Shown here piece after piece: positions 1 to 9,058 of a stretch of DNA of 64,000 nt. Position numbers and translations under genes: made by a program. The stretch's first letter is position 1. Every line of letters starts with the position of its first letter. The notes under the pieces were generated by a model that ran no database searches, was not told the origin of the DNA, and saw nothing but the letters and a program-made list of their open reading frames with translations. Origin of the DNA: Ignavibacteria bacterium (GTDB lineage Bacteria > Bacteroidota > Ignavibacteria > Tepidaquicellales > OLB5); contig JAFLBX010000002.1 of the NCBI GenBank assembly GCA_017303675.1, positions 372,001-436,000 on the forward strand, in the 5' to 3' direction.

Positions 1-761
1 TCCTGCATAACTTTACCCTTGTACATGATGATATAATGGATAATGCAAATACACGCCGGGGCAAGGAAACAATTCACAAGAAATGGGATGTAAATGCTGC
101 AATACTTGTGGGCGATGAGCTGATAGGGCTTTCATACCGCTCTTTACTGCGTGCCAGGACTGAAAATATTACGGGAGTCTTGAGGGCATTCACAGACGGA
201 GTAATTGAAGTATGTGAAGGCCAGGCACTGGATAAAGAATTTGAAGTAAGCGCAGATGTATCCATTGATGATTATAAGATAATGATACGCAAAAAAACAG
301 CTGAGCTCTTGCGGACATCATCAGTAATGGGCGCAATAATCGGGAATGCTGATGAGAACGGAATACGCTCAATCAGTGATTACTCCGAAAATATCGGGCT
401 GGCTTTTCAGATTCAGGATGACCTGCTTGATGTTATTGCTGATGAAGGTGAGTTCGGTAAAAAGATAGGCGGAGATATACTTGAAAGAAAAAAGACATTT
501 CTTTACCTGAAAGCCCTTGAAATACTTGATGGCAGGAAAAGGGATGATTTTATGTATTTGTATAACTCGCCCTCATCTGGCGATGAAAAAATTAAGAAGA
601 TCGTAGAGCTTTATAATGAAGTTTGTGTAATTTCATCCGCTAAGGAAGAAATAGCAGCATATACAGAAAAGGCAAACAGGAATCTTGAATGTATTTCAAA
701 TAATTCAGCAAGAAAAATGCTTGAGAATTTTTCAGATATGCTGTTAAACCGGAGCTATTAA
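1..761 (+). CDS. Polyprenyl (farnesyl/geranylgeranyl-type) diphosphate synthase, 5'-truncated
   Basis: This is the C-terminal part of a trans-isoprenyl diphosphate synthase, which condenses isopentenyl diphosphate onto allylic primers for quinone and carrier-lipid synthesis. The frame is open from base 3 and already contains the first Asp-rich motif (DDIMD, with RRG following) at its start, so the true start lies before the window; the ATG at 36 is inside that motif and cannot be the start. The second Asp-rich motif DDLLD with the following GGD and KK is at about bases 417-500. The stop overlaps the HPr start by one base (TAATG), so the two are probably cotranslated. Chain length cannot be told from this fragment. 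Confidence 0.9.
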   Translation, partial: LHNFTLVHDDIMDNANTRRGKETIHKKWDVNAAILVGDELIGLSYRSLLRARTENITGVLRAFTDGVIEVCEGQALDKEFEVSADVSIDDYKIMIRKKTAELLRTSSVMGAIIGNADENGIRSISDYSENIGLAFQIQDDLLDVIADEGEFGKKIGGDILERKKTFLYLKALEILDGRKRDDFMYLYNSPSSGDEKIKKIVELYNEVCVISSAKEEIAAYTEKANRNLECISNNSARKMLENFSDMLLNRSY

Positions 762-1027
762 TGGTAGAAAGGCATGTAACCATTGTAAATAAAGCCGGAA
801 TGCATACCAGACCTGCATCAAACATTGTAAAGATAGCTTCAAAATACCGCTCTGATTTTTATATTATTAAGAACGGCTACAGTATCAACGGAAAAAGTAT
901 AATTGGTGTAATGACACTTGCAGCTGAACAGGGTTCTAAGCTAACACTGAGGCTGGAAGGTGAAGATGAAATTAAAGCTGCTGATGAATTGCAGAAATTT
1001 TTTGAGGATGGTTTCGGGGAACTATAA
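761..1027 (+). CDS. ptsH: HPr phosphocarrier protein of the PTS
   Basis: An 88-residue HPr, the usual family length. The phosphorylated His15 lies in GMHTRPAS and a regulatory-type Ser46 in NGKSIIGVM, so both the enzyme I site and an HPr-kinase-type site are visible. HPr accepts phosphate from enzyme I in the cytoplasm and passes it to sugar permeases or regulators. It overlaps the polyprenyl synthase stop by one base and enzyme I follows 5 bases after its stop. No EIIA/B/C gene is present in this window, so the downstream acceptor is unknown and a purely regulatory role is possible. Confidence 0.93.
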   Translation: MVERHVTIVNKAGMHTRPASNIVKIASKYRSDFYIIKNGYSINGKSIIGVMTLAAEQGSKLTLRLEGEDEIKAADELQKFFEDGFGEL

Positions 1028-1032
1028 CAGTA

Positions 1033-2781
1033 TTGGTTAATAAAACTGAACAGATATATAAAGGTATTGCCGCATCGAAAGGGATTTCGATAGGGAAACC
1101 TTTTGTGTACAGGGCAGAAGTTCCAAGTTATAAGGTTGATTACTCGCCTGCAGTTTTAGTTTCTCCCGATACAGAGATATCGGATTATGAAAGCGCAGTA
1201 TCACAATCAATTAAAGAGCTGAATAAAATTTTCACTCTTGCAAAAGAAAAGCTTGATGATAAGAACCTGCAGATCTTCGAAGCCCAGCTCAGCTTTTTAT
1301 ACGATGATTTCTTTCATACCAAGGTAAAAGAGCGCATCCGCTCAGAAAAAAAACAGGCTTATTCAGTTTATAAAGAAGAGATCCAGATACTCGAAAATGC
1401 CATAGTATCTTCATCAGATGAGTATATCAGGGACAGGGTAAATGATATCGAAGATATGAAGAACAGGGTGCTTCGTAACCTTCTAAAAGGCAGGTTGATA
1501 TCGAAGATCACTGAAAATTCTATTGTAATAGCCCGAAATTTAACTCCAGCCGATACTATCCTTTTCAGTAACAGGAACCTGCTTGGCATCGCCACAGATC
1601 TTGGCGGCATAAACTCTCACGTTGCTCTCATTTCACGATCTTTAAAGATACCAGCTGTTGTAGGAATGCAGGATATTTCTGTGAATATTTCTTCAGATGA
1701 TAATCTAATAATTGACGGCTATAAGGGGCTGGTAATTAAAAACCCAACTGAAGAAACAATTAATTCTTACAGGCACCAGATAGAAAACAACAAGGTACTT
1801 GAACGTAAGCTCGAAGAGCTGGAAAAGCTTCCAAGTGAGACCAAGGACGGAAAGAGCGTCAGGCTTTCAACAAATCTTGAGTTCAATAATGAAGTGGATT
1901 ATGTTGTAACTCATTTTGGCTGTGATGTTGGCTTATACAGAACAGAGCATTTATTTATGGAGCTTGGTGATTTTCCTTCGGAAGAAGAGCAGTATAAGCA
2001 GTATAAATTCCTTGCTGAACATATTTATCCAAAAACTGTTACTATCAGAACTTTTGATATTGGCGGAGATAAAATACTTCCTGATTCACAAAAGGAAGTA
2101 AACCCCTTCCTTGGCTGGCGCGGGATCAGGATTTGCCTGGATAAAAAAGAGACCTTCATGGCGCAGCTTAGGGCAATATTGAGGGCATCTTCTTCAGGGA
2201 ATATTCACATCATGCTGCCAATGGTATCTGGTATAGAAGAAATTAAAAAAACTTACCAGTTCCTGGATGAAGCAAAATCTCAGCTTCGCGAAAAAAATAT
2301 CAGGTTCGATGAGAAGATCAAAGTAGGTGTGATGATAGAAATTCCATCTGCTGTATTGCTTGCCGATGAGATGGCTGAAATGGTTGATTTTTTCAGTATC
2401 GGTACCAATGACCTTGTGCAGTATGCGCTTGCTGTTGACCGTGACAGCAGCCTGGTTTCTGATATGTATGAAAAATTTCATCCGGCAGTGTTAAGGCTGA
2501 TTAATATGACTGTGAAAAGCGCTCAAAAGCATAACATACCTGTCAGTGTTTGCGGGGAAATGGCTTCAGACCCGTATGCAAGCTTACTATTGATCGGTAT
2601 GGGAGTAAATGAGCTTAGCGTTGTTTCAACAGCATATCTTCAGATCAAAAGGCTTATAAGAATGGTTGATTATAAAAATGCCTGCGATGTTGCAGAAAAT
2701 GTTTTGCAAATGAGCTCAATAAATGAAGTAAAAAATTATATCGAAGAATGTTTTAATAATAATATTGGTGAGAAGTTATAA
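1033..2781 (+). CDS. ptsI: Phosphoenolpyruvate-protein phosphotransferase (enzyme I)
   Basis: A 582-residue enzyme I, which autophosphorylates with PEP and phosphorylates HPr. The phosphohistidine is His196 in GGINSHVALISRSLKIPA; the PEP-binding domain shows RTEHLFM, RTFDIGGDK, the GTNDLVQY motif and the catalytic Cys in SVCGEMASDP. No GAF domain precedes it, so it is classic EI rather than the nitrogen type PtsP. The start is TTG at 1033, with a GGGGAA sequence about 11 bases upstream inside the end of ptsH; no ATG gives a complete N-terminus. It forms an operon with ptsH. Confidence 0.93.
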   Translation: MVNKTEQIYKGIAASKGISIGKPFVYRAEVPSYKVDYSPAVLVSPDTEISDYESAVSQSIKELNKIFTLAKEKLDDKNLQIFEAQLSFLYDDFFHTKVKERIRSEKKQAYSVYKEEIQILENAIVSSSDEYIRDRVNDIEDMKNRVLRNLLKGRLISKITENSIVIARNLTPADTILFSNRNLLGIATDLGGINSHVALISRSLKIPAVVGMQDISVNISSDDNLIIDGYKGLVIKNPTEETINSYRHQIENNKVLERKLEELEKLPSETKDGKSVRLSTNLEFNNEVDYVVTHFGCDVGLYRTEHLFMELGDFPSEEEQYKQYKFLAEHIYPKTVTIRTFDIGGDKILPDSQKEVNPFLGWRGIRICLDKKETFMAQLRAILRASSSGNIHIMLPMVSGIEEIKKTYQFLDEAKSQLREKNIRFDEKIKVGVMIEIPSAVLLADEMAEMVDFFSIGTNDLVQYALAVDRDSSLVSDMYEKFHPAVLRLINMTVKSAQKHNIPVSVCGEMASDPYASLLLIGMGVNELSVVSTAYLQIKRLIRMVDYKNACDVAENVLQMSSINEVKNYIEECFNNNIGEKL

Positions 2782-2801
2782 CAAGAATTGAAGTATAAAT
2801 T

Positions 2802-3854
2802 ATGATAACAAGAACAGAAATTGATCTGCATGACAGCGGGAAAATGTTTGCTGTGATAGAAGGATTCCATTCACAGCTGAAACAGGCTTTTGATATTGGA
2901 AACGGTATTGATATAAAGCTTGATGTGACCGGGATTCAGAATATTATCATTACCGGCCTTGGTGGTTCAGCAATCGGCGGCGACCTCTTGAGAAGCTACC
3001 TGCAGTATGAGATCAACCTGCCCATCCAGGTGAACAGGAATTATTATTTACCGGCATATGCAGGAAAGAATACTTTGGTGATTTGTTCAAGCTACTCCGG
3101 AGATACTGAAGAAACAATTTCTGCATATAATGATGCCAAAAGTAAAGGATGCAGAATAGCTTGCATTTCATCCGGCGGCAAGCTGACTGTAATGGCTGAA
3201 AATTACGGTAATTACGTTGTTAAAGTTCCGCGCGGCTACCAGCCAAGGTGTGCTCTTGCTTTTTCTTTTATTACAATGCTTATGCTGTTTATTAAGCTTA
3301 ATATAATAAAGCCAAGAGATGAACAGATAAACGGTCTGATAGCGCTGATGAAGGAAAGATCTGCTAAATATGCAGATTTCTTATCTCAGAATAATACTGC
3401 AATAAACATCGCAGAACATCTGCAGGGCAAAATTCCGGTGATATATTCTTCAAATGACCTGCTTGATGTGGTGAATTTAAGGTGGCGCGGACAGTTCGCC
3501 GAAAATTCCAAAACACTGGCTTTTGGCAATTATTTCCCGGAATTAAACCACAATGAAATAGTTGGGTGGCAGGAAAATTCAGAATTTTTGCGTAATTTTG
3601 CATTAATATATCTGCTCGATAGGGAAGATAATCCCAGGATCATTAAAAGGCAGAAAATTACTAAGGATATCCTGACCCCGTACAGGGGAATTGATATTGA
3701 AGTGGAATCAGAAGGTAACTCAAAGCTTGAAAGGATCTTTGATTTGGTTTACCTTGGTGACTGGATCAGTTTTTATCTTGCAGTAATAAATAAAACTGAC
3801 CCTTCGCCGATAGAAAAAATTAATATCTTGAAAAATAAATTAATGGAGAGTTAA
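2802..3854 (+). CDS. Bifunctional phosphoglucose/phosphomannose isomerase
   Basis: A 350-residue SIS-fold isomerase of the bifunctional PGI/PMI family, interconverting glucose-6-P or mannose-6-P with fructose-6-P. The SIS signature appears as GLGGSAIGGD and SSYSGDTEET in the N-terminal half; the C-terminal domain contains the family motif ELNHNEIVGW with the catalytic Glu/His region. It starts 20 bases after ptsI and ends 4 bases before nuoH, so it probably shares the PTS transcript. Mannose-6-P would feed sugar nucleotides for the LPS genes elsewhere in the window (inference). Confidence 0.88.
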   Translation: MITRTEIDLHDSGKMFAVIEGFHSQLKQAFDIGNGIDIKLDVTGIQNIIITGLGGSAIGGDLLRSYLQYEINLPIQVNRNYYLPAYAGKNTLVICSSYSGDTEETISAYNDAKSKGCRIACISSGGKLTVMAENYGNYVVKVPRGYQPRCALAFSFITMLMLFIKLNIIKPRDEQINGLIALMKERSAKYADFLSQNNTAINIAEHLQGKIPVIYSSNDLLDVVNLRWRGQFAENSKTLAFGNYFPELNHNEIVGWQENSEFLRNFALIYLLDREDNPRIIKRQKITKDILTPYRGIDIEVESEGNSKLERIFDLVYLGDWISFYLAVINKTDPSPIEKINILKNKLMES

Positions 3855-3858
3855 ATCC

Positions 3859-4881
3859 GTGTGGATTGAATTGCTTATTTCGGTTATTAAGATAGGACTT
3901 GTTATAAATGTGCTGCTGGTTTCTGTTGCTTATGCAGTATATGCTGAAAGAAGGGTTTCGGCTTTCATGCAGAACAGGTACGGACCCAACAGGGTTGGAT
4001 ATGAAGGACTTCTGCAGTCATTTGCTGATGTTATTAAGCTGGTTTTTAAAGAGGATATTGTTCCTGCAAAAGCAAACAAGACCATTCATACGCTTGCGCC
4101 TATGATCTCGATCTTTGTTGCATTAACTACTATCGCTGTTGTACCGTTCGGTCATCAGATCGAGCTTTTCGGCAGAGTGATTTCACTTCAGATAACAGAT
4201 GTCAATGTGGGTATTCTGTATATTCTGGCATTAACTTCACTTGGAGTTTACGGTATTACGCTAAGCGGGTGGTCTTCAAATAATAAATATTCATTGTTCG
4301 GAGGTATCCGTTCCAGTGCGCAGATGATCAGTTATGAGCTTTCAATGGGACTATCAGTTGTAGGTATCGTTCTTATTACCGGCTCACTTAGCCTGCAGGA
4401 TATTGTCCTTCATCAATACGGCTGGAAATGGAATATAATACTTCAGCCTCTTGGCTTTATTATATTCCTTGTAGCTTCCTTTGCCGAAACAAACAGGACG
4501 CCTTTCGATCTTCCCGAAGCTGAACCTGAGCTCGTTGGCGGTTATCATACAGAATATTCTAGTATGAAATTCGCATTGTTCTTCCTTGCTGAATACGCAA
4601 ACATGATCGTAGCTTCTACTGTAATTGCAACATTGTATCTCGGTGGATGGCAATTCCCGTACTTACAGACATTCGGCCTGCCGCCATTGGTTACTGCAAT
4701 TTTGCAGGTTCTTGTGTTCTGCGGTAAGGTAGCATTCCTTGTATTTTTCTTTATCTGGGTGCGCTGGTCATTGCCGCGTTTCAGGTACGATCAGCTTATG
4801 AACCTTGGCTGGAAGGTAATGCTTCCGCTTTCTATCCTTAATATTATTGTAACTGCAATAGTAGTTTCTTTGTTAAAGTAA
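3859..4881 (+). CDS. nuoH: NADH-quinone oxidoreductase subunit H
   Basis: A 340-residue NuoH, the membrane-arm subunit of complex I that forms the quinone tunnel with NuoB/D. About eight membrane segments are visible, with the diagnostic loops RYGPNRVGYEG, AETNRTPFDLPEAEPELV and YHTEYSSMKFALFFLAEY, which carry the conserved acidic residues. The start is GTG at 3859, 4 bases after the isomerase stop. No other nuo gene lies next to it: the upstream neighbour is PGI/PMI and the downstream neighbour a thioredoxin-like gene. The protein looks intact, so the rest of complex I is presumably encoded elsewhere. Confidence 0.94.
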   Translation: MWIELLISVIKIGLVINVLLVSVAYAVYAERRVSAFMQNRYGPNRVGYEGLLQSFADVIKLVFKEDIVPAKANKTIHTLAPMISIFVALTTIAVVPFGHQIELFGRVISLQITDVNVGILYILALTSLGVYGITLSGWSSNNKYSLFGGIRSSAQMISYELSMGLSVVGIVLITGSLSLQDIVLHQYGWKWNIILQPLGFIIFLVASFAETNRTPFDLPEAEPELVGGYHTEYSSMKFALFFLAEYANMIVASTVIATLYLGGWQFPYLQTFGLPPLVTAILQVLVFCGKVAFLVFFFIWVRWSLPRFRYDQLMNLGWKVMLPLSILNIIVTAIVVSLLK

Positions 4882-4916
4882 AAAAGGTATTAAATAATTA
4901 ATTTTTTGCATAAAAA

Positions 4917-5414
4917 ATGAAAAAGACCATAATTTTTACAATTTTTGTTTTAGCTTTCGCCTTTACAGCTCAAACATATTCTCAAGGGTATGATTTTGAT
5001 CTCAACGATCTTGACGGCAACAGTGTAAAGCTTTCAGAGCTAACAAAAACAGGACCTGTTTTTGTTCAGTTCTGGGCAACATGGTGTGTACCCTGCAAAG
5101 AAGAAATGAAGGTATTAAATGAGCTTTGGAATAAATATAAGGATTCCGGTTTTGTATTCGTGGCTATAAGCATTGATGACCAGAAATCATTAAGCAAGGT
5201 TAAGCCGTATATTGAGTCCAAGAGCTATAAATTCCCGGTTCTGTATGATACAGATAAAAATGTATTTTCAAGCTTTGGCGGGCAGGACCCGCCGTTTTCA
5301 GTCTTTGTTGACAGGAACGGAAGTATATTCAAAACGTACTCAGGCTATATGCAGGGAGATGATGCAAAGCTTGATAAGGAAATTAAAGAAGCTTTAGCAA
5401 TAGGGAAGAAGTAG
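4917..5414 (+). CDS. TlpA-family periplasmic thioredoxin-like protein
   Basis: A 165-residue exported thiol-disulfide protein. Residues 1-23 form a Sec signal ending in TYSQ. The thioredoxin fold shows WATWCVPCKEEM with redox cysteines Cys57 and Cys60, and the cis-Pro region is DPPFSVFVDRNG. TlpA/ResA proteins typically keep partner cysteines reduced in the periplasm. It is followed 4 bases later by a barrel protein whose only two cysteines form CX4C, then by a lipoprotein with its own CxxC; this suggests a dedicated redox set (inference). The substrate is not known from sequence. Confidence 0.87.
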   Translation: MKKTIIFTIFVLAFAFTAQTYSQGYDFDLNDLDGNSVKLSELTKTGPVFVQFWATWCVPCKEEMKVLNELWNKYKDSGFVFVAISIDDQKSLSKVKPYIESKSYKFPVLYDTDKNVFSSFGGQDPPFSVFVDRNGSIFKTYSGYMQGDDAKLDKEIKEALAIGKK

Positions 5415-5418
5415 AACA

Positions 5419-7077
5419 ATGCGAAAAAATACGGGGGCAGTTTTATTTTTTGTTGCTTTATTTTTAATATCAGCTTCAGTTGCTGCTCAGCCCAAGCTGA
5501 ATGTCAGGGTATCAGCCAGCAACCTGCTTCGCTATGGTACCGGTGTTGAAAACAGCTTAACCGGTGATGTAAATAAAAAATATTTTGAAGAATTACTTGA
5601 TGCCAGGCTGTTTGTTAATGAATTTATGGCAGGCGTTAGGTATGAATATGACGACCCGATCGAGTTCGGTAAATCTGTTAAAGGAATTTCGCAGAGATTC
5701 CTAGAATTCAAAAAAGAAGATTTTACAGTGCGCGCAGGAAACTTCTATGAAGTTTTCGCAAGCGGGCTAACTTTAAATTCATTTGAAAGCCGCCCGATTG
5801 GGTGGAATACAATGTTTGACGGCGGTAAAGTGAACTATAAGCGTTCTTTCGGTAAAAAAGGTAATGTTAAGTTCAACGGAACAATAGTTGCCGGCGGACT
5901 TGATTACACCGATATTAATGATACCGCAAGAACTGAAACTTACAGCATTCGCGCAGCTAATTTCAGTATTTCACCGGTCAAGTATATTTCTCTCGGTGGT
6001 TCTTATCTTTATACTGAAGGTAAAATTCCAACCGGTACTATTAATACAGATATTACCGCTGAGATCTTTGAAGGAAATTTAGGACTGAATTATAAAGGAT
6101 TCAATCTTTTGTTTTCTTATGCAAACAAAGTTACAATAAATCAGCCTAATTCAATTTTCACTCAGTCAAAAGCGCCAAGGGGCGATGGAGCATACGGGTC
6201 ACTTTCATATACTCGCGAAGGATTTGGTATTACCGTTGATTATAAGAATTACAGGTTCAATGTAACAACACCTGACCAAAGGAGCGCAACAGACCCGTTC
6301 AAGTCATTGCCGTTCCAGAACGCGCCTTCGGCAATAAAAGTATACTCAACAACACTGCTTTCAAGGTTTCCGCATAATGTTGATTTTAATGATGAAGTTG
6401 GCTGGCAGGTGGATGTATTTTATTCACCAACACCCAAGCTTACTCTTAATGCAAATGCATCATTAACCAGCAGGCATTATGACTATGTTGATGTTGATAC
6501 CACAACATTGACAAGATACGAAAGAATTGACAGAAGCGCATTTTTGCCTTCAACTAAAAATGAATTCTCTCCTTATTGGGAGCTGTTTTTTGAAGCTGAA
6601 TATTACGTGAACAAGAACCTGAAAACCAAGCTGGGCGTATCACGTAAGACCAATATTCTTTACAGCATCATAAATCCGGCTGCCAGTGATATTATAAGAA
6701 CATTCACTGTTCCGCTTGAAGTGCAGTATACTTTCGGCAAGATCTACGGGGTAAAGCTCAATGCTGAATTCCAGCAGGCTTACAACAGCCTGCGCTCCGG
6801 TGATACGCATTTCTGGAGCCAGCTAAGCACATTAAGCATTTCACGCTCGCCGAATATTATTGTATCCGGAACTGCTGAGTTCACCAATGATGAAGAAGAT
6901 CCTTCCGGAAAGAAATACTGGATAAAAGGAGAGCTGGTTTATAAATTCACGTCTGCCAATACTGTAATAGTATCATACGGAAGCGAACGCGGCGGTATTC
7001 AGTGTTCAAGCGGCATCTGCCGCTATGTAAGCCCGTTCAACGGTTTCAGGCTGACAATAATGAATAACTTTAATTAA
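5419..7077 (+). CDS. Outer-membrane beta-barrel protein, DUF6029-like
   Basis: A 552-residue exported protein with a Sec signal (residues 1-23, ending VAAQ) followed by alternating hydrophobic/aromatic strands typical of an outer-membrane barrel, ending in an aromatic-rich strand with terminal Asn. It resembles the DUF6029 family of Bacteroidota-type bacteria; that assignment is from memory of the family pattern. The whole protein has only two cysteines, in GGIQCSSGICRYVSPF close to the C-terminus, likely a disulfide in a surface or periplasmic turn. It sits 4 bases after a TlpA-like gene and 9 bases before an Omp28-like lipoprotein. Function unknown. Confidence 0.75.
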   Translation: MRKNTGAVLFFVALFLISASVAAQPKLNVRVSASNLLRYGTGVENSLTGDVNKKYFEELLDARLFVNEFMAGVRYEYDDPIEFGKSVKGISQRFLEFKKEDFTVRAGNFYEVFASGLTLNSFESRPIGWNTMFDGGKVNYKRSFGKKGNVKFNGTIVAGGLDYTDINDTARTETYSIRAANFSISPVKYISLGGSYLYTEGKIPTGTINTDITAEIFEGNLGLNYKGFNLLFSYANKVTINQPNSIFTQSKAPRGDGAYGSLSYTREGFGITVDYKNYRFNVTTPDQRSATDPFKSLPFQNAPSAIKVYSTTLLSRFPHNVDFNDEVGWQVDVFYSPTPKLTLNANASLTSRHYDYVDVDTTTLTRYERIDRSAFLPSTKNEFSPYWELFFEAEYYVNKNLKTKLGVSRKTNILYSIINPAASDIIRTFTVPLEVQYTFGKIYGVKLNAEFQQAYNSLRSGDTHFWSQLSTLSISRSPNIIVSGTAEFTNDEEDPSGKKYWIKGELVYKFTSANTVIVSYGSERGGIQCSSGICRYVSPFNGFRLTIMNNFN

Positions 7078-7086
7078 TAAGGTTAA

Positions 7087-7872
7087 ATGAAATATCTGAG
7101 AATTTTTTATTTTGTAATTGCTGCACTCCTCATACACGGGTGTGAAAGCAATGATACAACAACAAACTCTGTTTACATCCCGCAGCCTGTGAACAAAAAA
7201 GTGCTAGTGGAATTTTTCACGAATGCAGGATGCAACCCCTGTATTGCAGCTCATGGATATCTGGATGAGATAAACCTGAATTCAGGTGCTACTATAAATG
7301 ATACCAGTGTGATAATTTTAAGCTATCATACCAAATATCCGTACATTCTTGACTCACTCTACAGGGCAAATATTCCCCAAAACCAGGGGAGAAGCGATTA
7401 CTACGGTGTCAACAACACTCCACAGGGAAGGCTTAACGGCATCAGCATGGGGCAGTATTCTTCATCAACATGGTCAGCCCAGATAAATGCTGAATTTAAA
7501 ACCACCAATTATCTCAATATCACATTGGATAATGTTTATGATGTGAATCTCGATACCGGAACGGTTACTGCAAATATTCAGCTTGCAAATGCATTGCCTT
7601 CATCAAATACTGTGATTCACATGGTAATAATGGAAAACAATGTGTTTTATCCTACCGCTCCAAACGGCATTACACAACCGGATGATGTTATGAGATACAT
7701 GATAACAGGTACCGGCGGTCAGGCAATTACAATCGGCGCAAATAATTCTGTATCTATGAATTACGGATTGAACAGCAGATGGGTTCCTGAAGAATGTTAT
7801 ATTGTTGTATTCATTCAAAACCCAGATACTAAACAGGTATATGGAGTTGAAAGAATTAAGGTTTTAAATTAA
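7087..7872 (+). CDS. Omp28-related lipoprotein with thioredoxin-like CxxC
   Basis: A 261-residue lipoprotein: the signal ends in LLIHGC, so Cys19 is the probable lipidated residue. A thioredoxin-like region follows with VLVEFFTNAGCNPC (Cys49 and Cys52) and a GVNNTPQGRLNG stretch in the position of a cis-Pro loop. The C-terminal half is beta-rich and resembles Omp28-type proteins of Bacteroidota. It is the third gene of the TlpA/barrel cluster and is followed by an intrinsic terminator, so the operon probably ends here. Cell-surface or outer-membrane location is inferred. Confidence 0.78.
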   Translation: MKYLRIFYFVIAALLIHGCESNDTTTNSVYIPQPVNKKVLVEFFTNAGCNPCIAAHGYLDEINLNSGATINDTSVIILSYHTKYPYILDSLYRANIPQNQGRSDYYGVNNTPQGRLNGISMGQYSSSTWSAQINAEFKTTNYLNITLDNVYDVNLDTGTVTANIQLANALPSSNTVIHMVIMENNVFYPTAPNGITQPDDVMRYMITGTGGQAITIGANNSVSMNYGLNSRWVPEECYIVVFIQNPDTKQVYGVERIKVLN

Positions 7873-7895
7873 TATATCTGAATAAATTTAATTTT

Positions 7896-7926
7896 AAAGC
7901 ATCTGCTAAGCAGGTGCTTTTTTTAT
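7896..7926 (+). terminator. Intrinsic terminator of the TlpA/barrel/Omp28 operon
   Basis: An 11-bp stem (aaagcatctgc with gcaggtgcttt, one G-T pair) with a TAA loop is followed by a T-rich tract, 24 bases after the lipoprotein stop. Confidence 0.85.
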
Positions 7927-8052
7927 TTATTATGGAATTTATATACCCATTACGGTAGTTTTAAATGTATAATAATAATTTAATTATAGCTAAAAAGGTG
8001 ATTTTTATTTATGTATTTTAAGTTAGATTTGATGTAATTAATACTGTTAATT

Positions 8053-8958
8053 ATGATACGGATAAAATTACATAAAATTCTGCTGATCATTTTTGCCTTT
8101 ACGCTGATCTCTCATTCACAATCAAACCGTAAAATGTACGGAATAACAATTGACGGCATTAATAATATTAACAATATTGTAACTGCTATCGGCAATCACA
8201 GGTACAGAATGACAACCCGTATCGTGTTTGATGAATGGGTACCCGCTTCAACTTATGCCACGGCTGTGAATAAACTTGACAGCGTTACTGTAATAATGGG
8301 TGAGCTTCTTGACAGCTATTATGTGAAAGATTATTCAGTTGCTCAATATAAGCTTCGCGCTGATGAATATATGAACACTTTAGGCAGCAAAGTGGATATT
8401 TGGGAAGTCGGTAATGAAGTGAACGGGGAGTGGCTCGGTCCGGCTGATTCTGTTAAAGCCAAAATTAATTATGCATATAATAAAGCGAGATCACTGCAAT
8501 ACCGCACCGCTTTGACTTTGTATTATAATAAGAACTGCTGGGAAAATCCGCAGAATGAAATGTTCCGCTGGGTGAATAACCATATTTCAACTGATATGAA
8601 ACAGAATCTCGATTACGTTTTTGTTTCATACTATGAAGATGACTGCAACAATCTCCAGCCAAACTGGCAGCAGGTGTTTGATAGCCTTCATGTGATCTTC
8701 CCGAATTCAAACTTGGGAATAGGGGAATGCGGTACTAATCTGGCTAACCGCAAGGAAGAATATATCAACCGTTATTATAATATGTATATCACCACCCCTA
8801 AATTCATTGGCGGTTATTTCTGGTGGTATTACAGGCAGGATTGTGTGCCTTGGACAACCAAGCCGCTCTGGGGTATACTTGAATTTGCAATCAGAGCATC
8901 TGTGTTATTATATAATACAGATGAGAACGAATTGATCAAAGATGGGGACGGATATTGA
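8053..8958 (+). CDS. Secreted glycoside-hydrolase-like (TIM-barrel) protein
   Basis: A 301-residue protein with a signal peptide (residues 1-23). It has the look of a clan-A glycosidase: IWEVGNEVNG resembles the NE motif carrying the acid/base Glu, NLGIGECG could supply the nucleophile Glu at the end of a later strand, and GGYFWWYYRQDC resembles the final strand with substrate-stacking tryptophans. I cannot place it in a numbered GH family. It stands alone, after a 180-base AT-rich gap, and is followed by a heptamer repeat. Substrate unknown; a glycan-binding, non-catalytic role is also possible. Confidence 0.6.
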   Translation: MIRIKLHKILLIIFAFTLISHSQSNRKMYGITIDGINNINNIVTAIGNHRYRMTTRIVFDEWVPASTYATAVNKLDSVTVIMGELLDSYYVKDYSVAQYKLRADEYMNTLGSKVDIWEVGNEVNGEWLGPADSVKAKINYAYNKARSLQYRTALTLYYNKNCWENPQNEMFRWVNNHISTDMKQNLDYVFVSYYEDDCNNLQPNWQQVFDSLHVIFPNSNLGIGECGTNLANRKEEYINRYYNMYITTPKFIGGYFWWYYRQDCVPWTTKPLWGILEFAIRASVLLYNTDENELIKDGDGY

Positions 8959-8960
8959 TA

Positions 8961-9002
8961 TAATGAGTAATGAGTAATTAGTAATTAGTAATTAGTAATT
9001 AG
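8961..9002. repeat. Six tandem heptamers (TAATKAG)
   Basis: Six uninterrupted 7-base units, two taatgag then four taattag, start 3 bases after the stop of the glycosidase-like gene. Such arrays expand and contract by slippage. Confidence 0.9.
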
Positions 9003-9058
9003 GATTATATTAGAGCACATTTATACACCCCTATAAGTTTAGGGAGTTATTCACAAAT

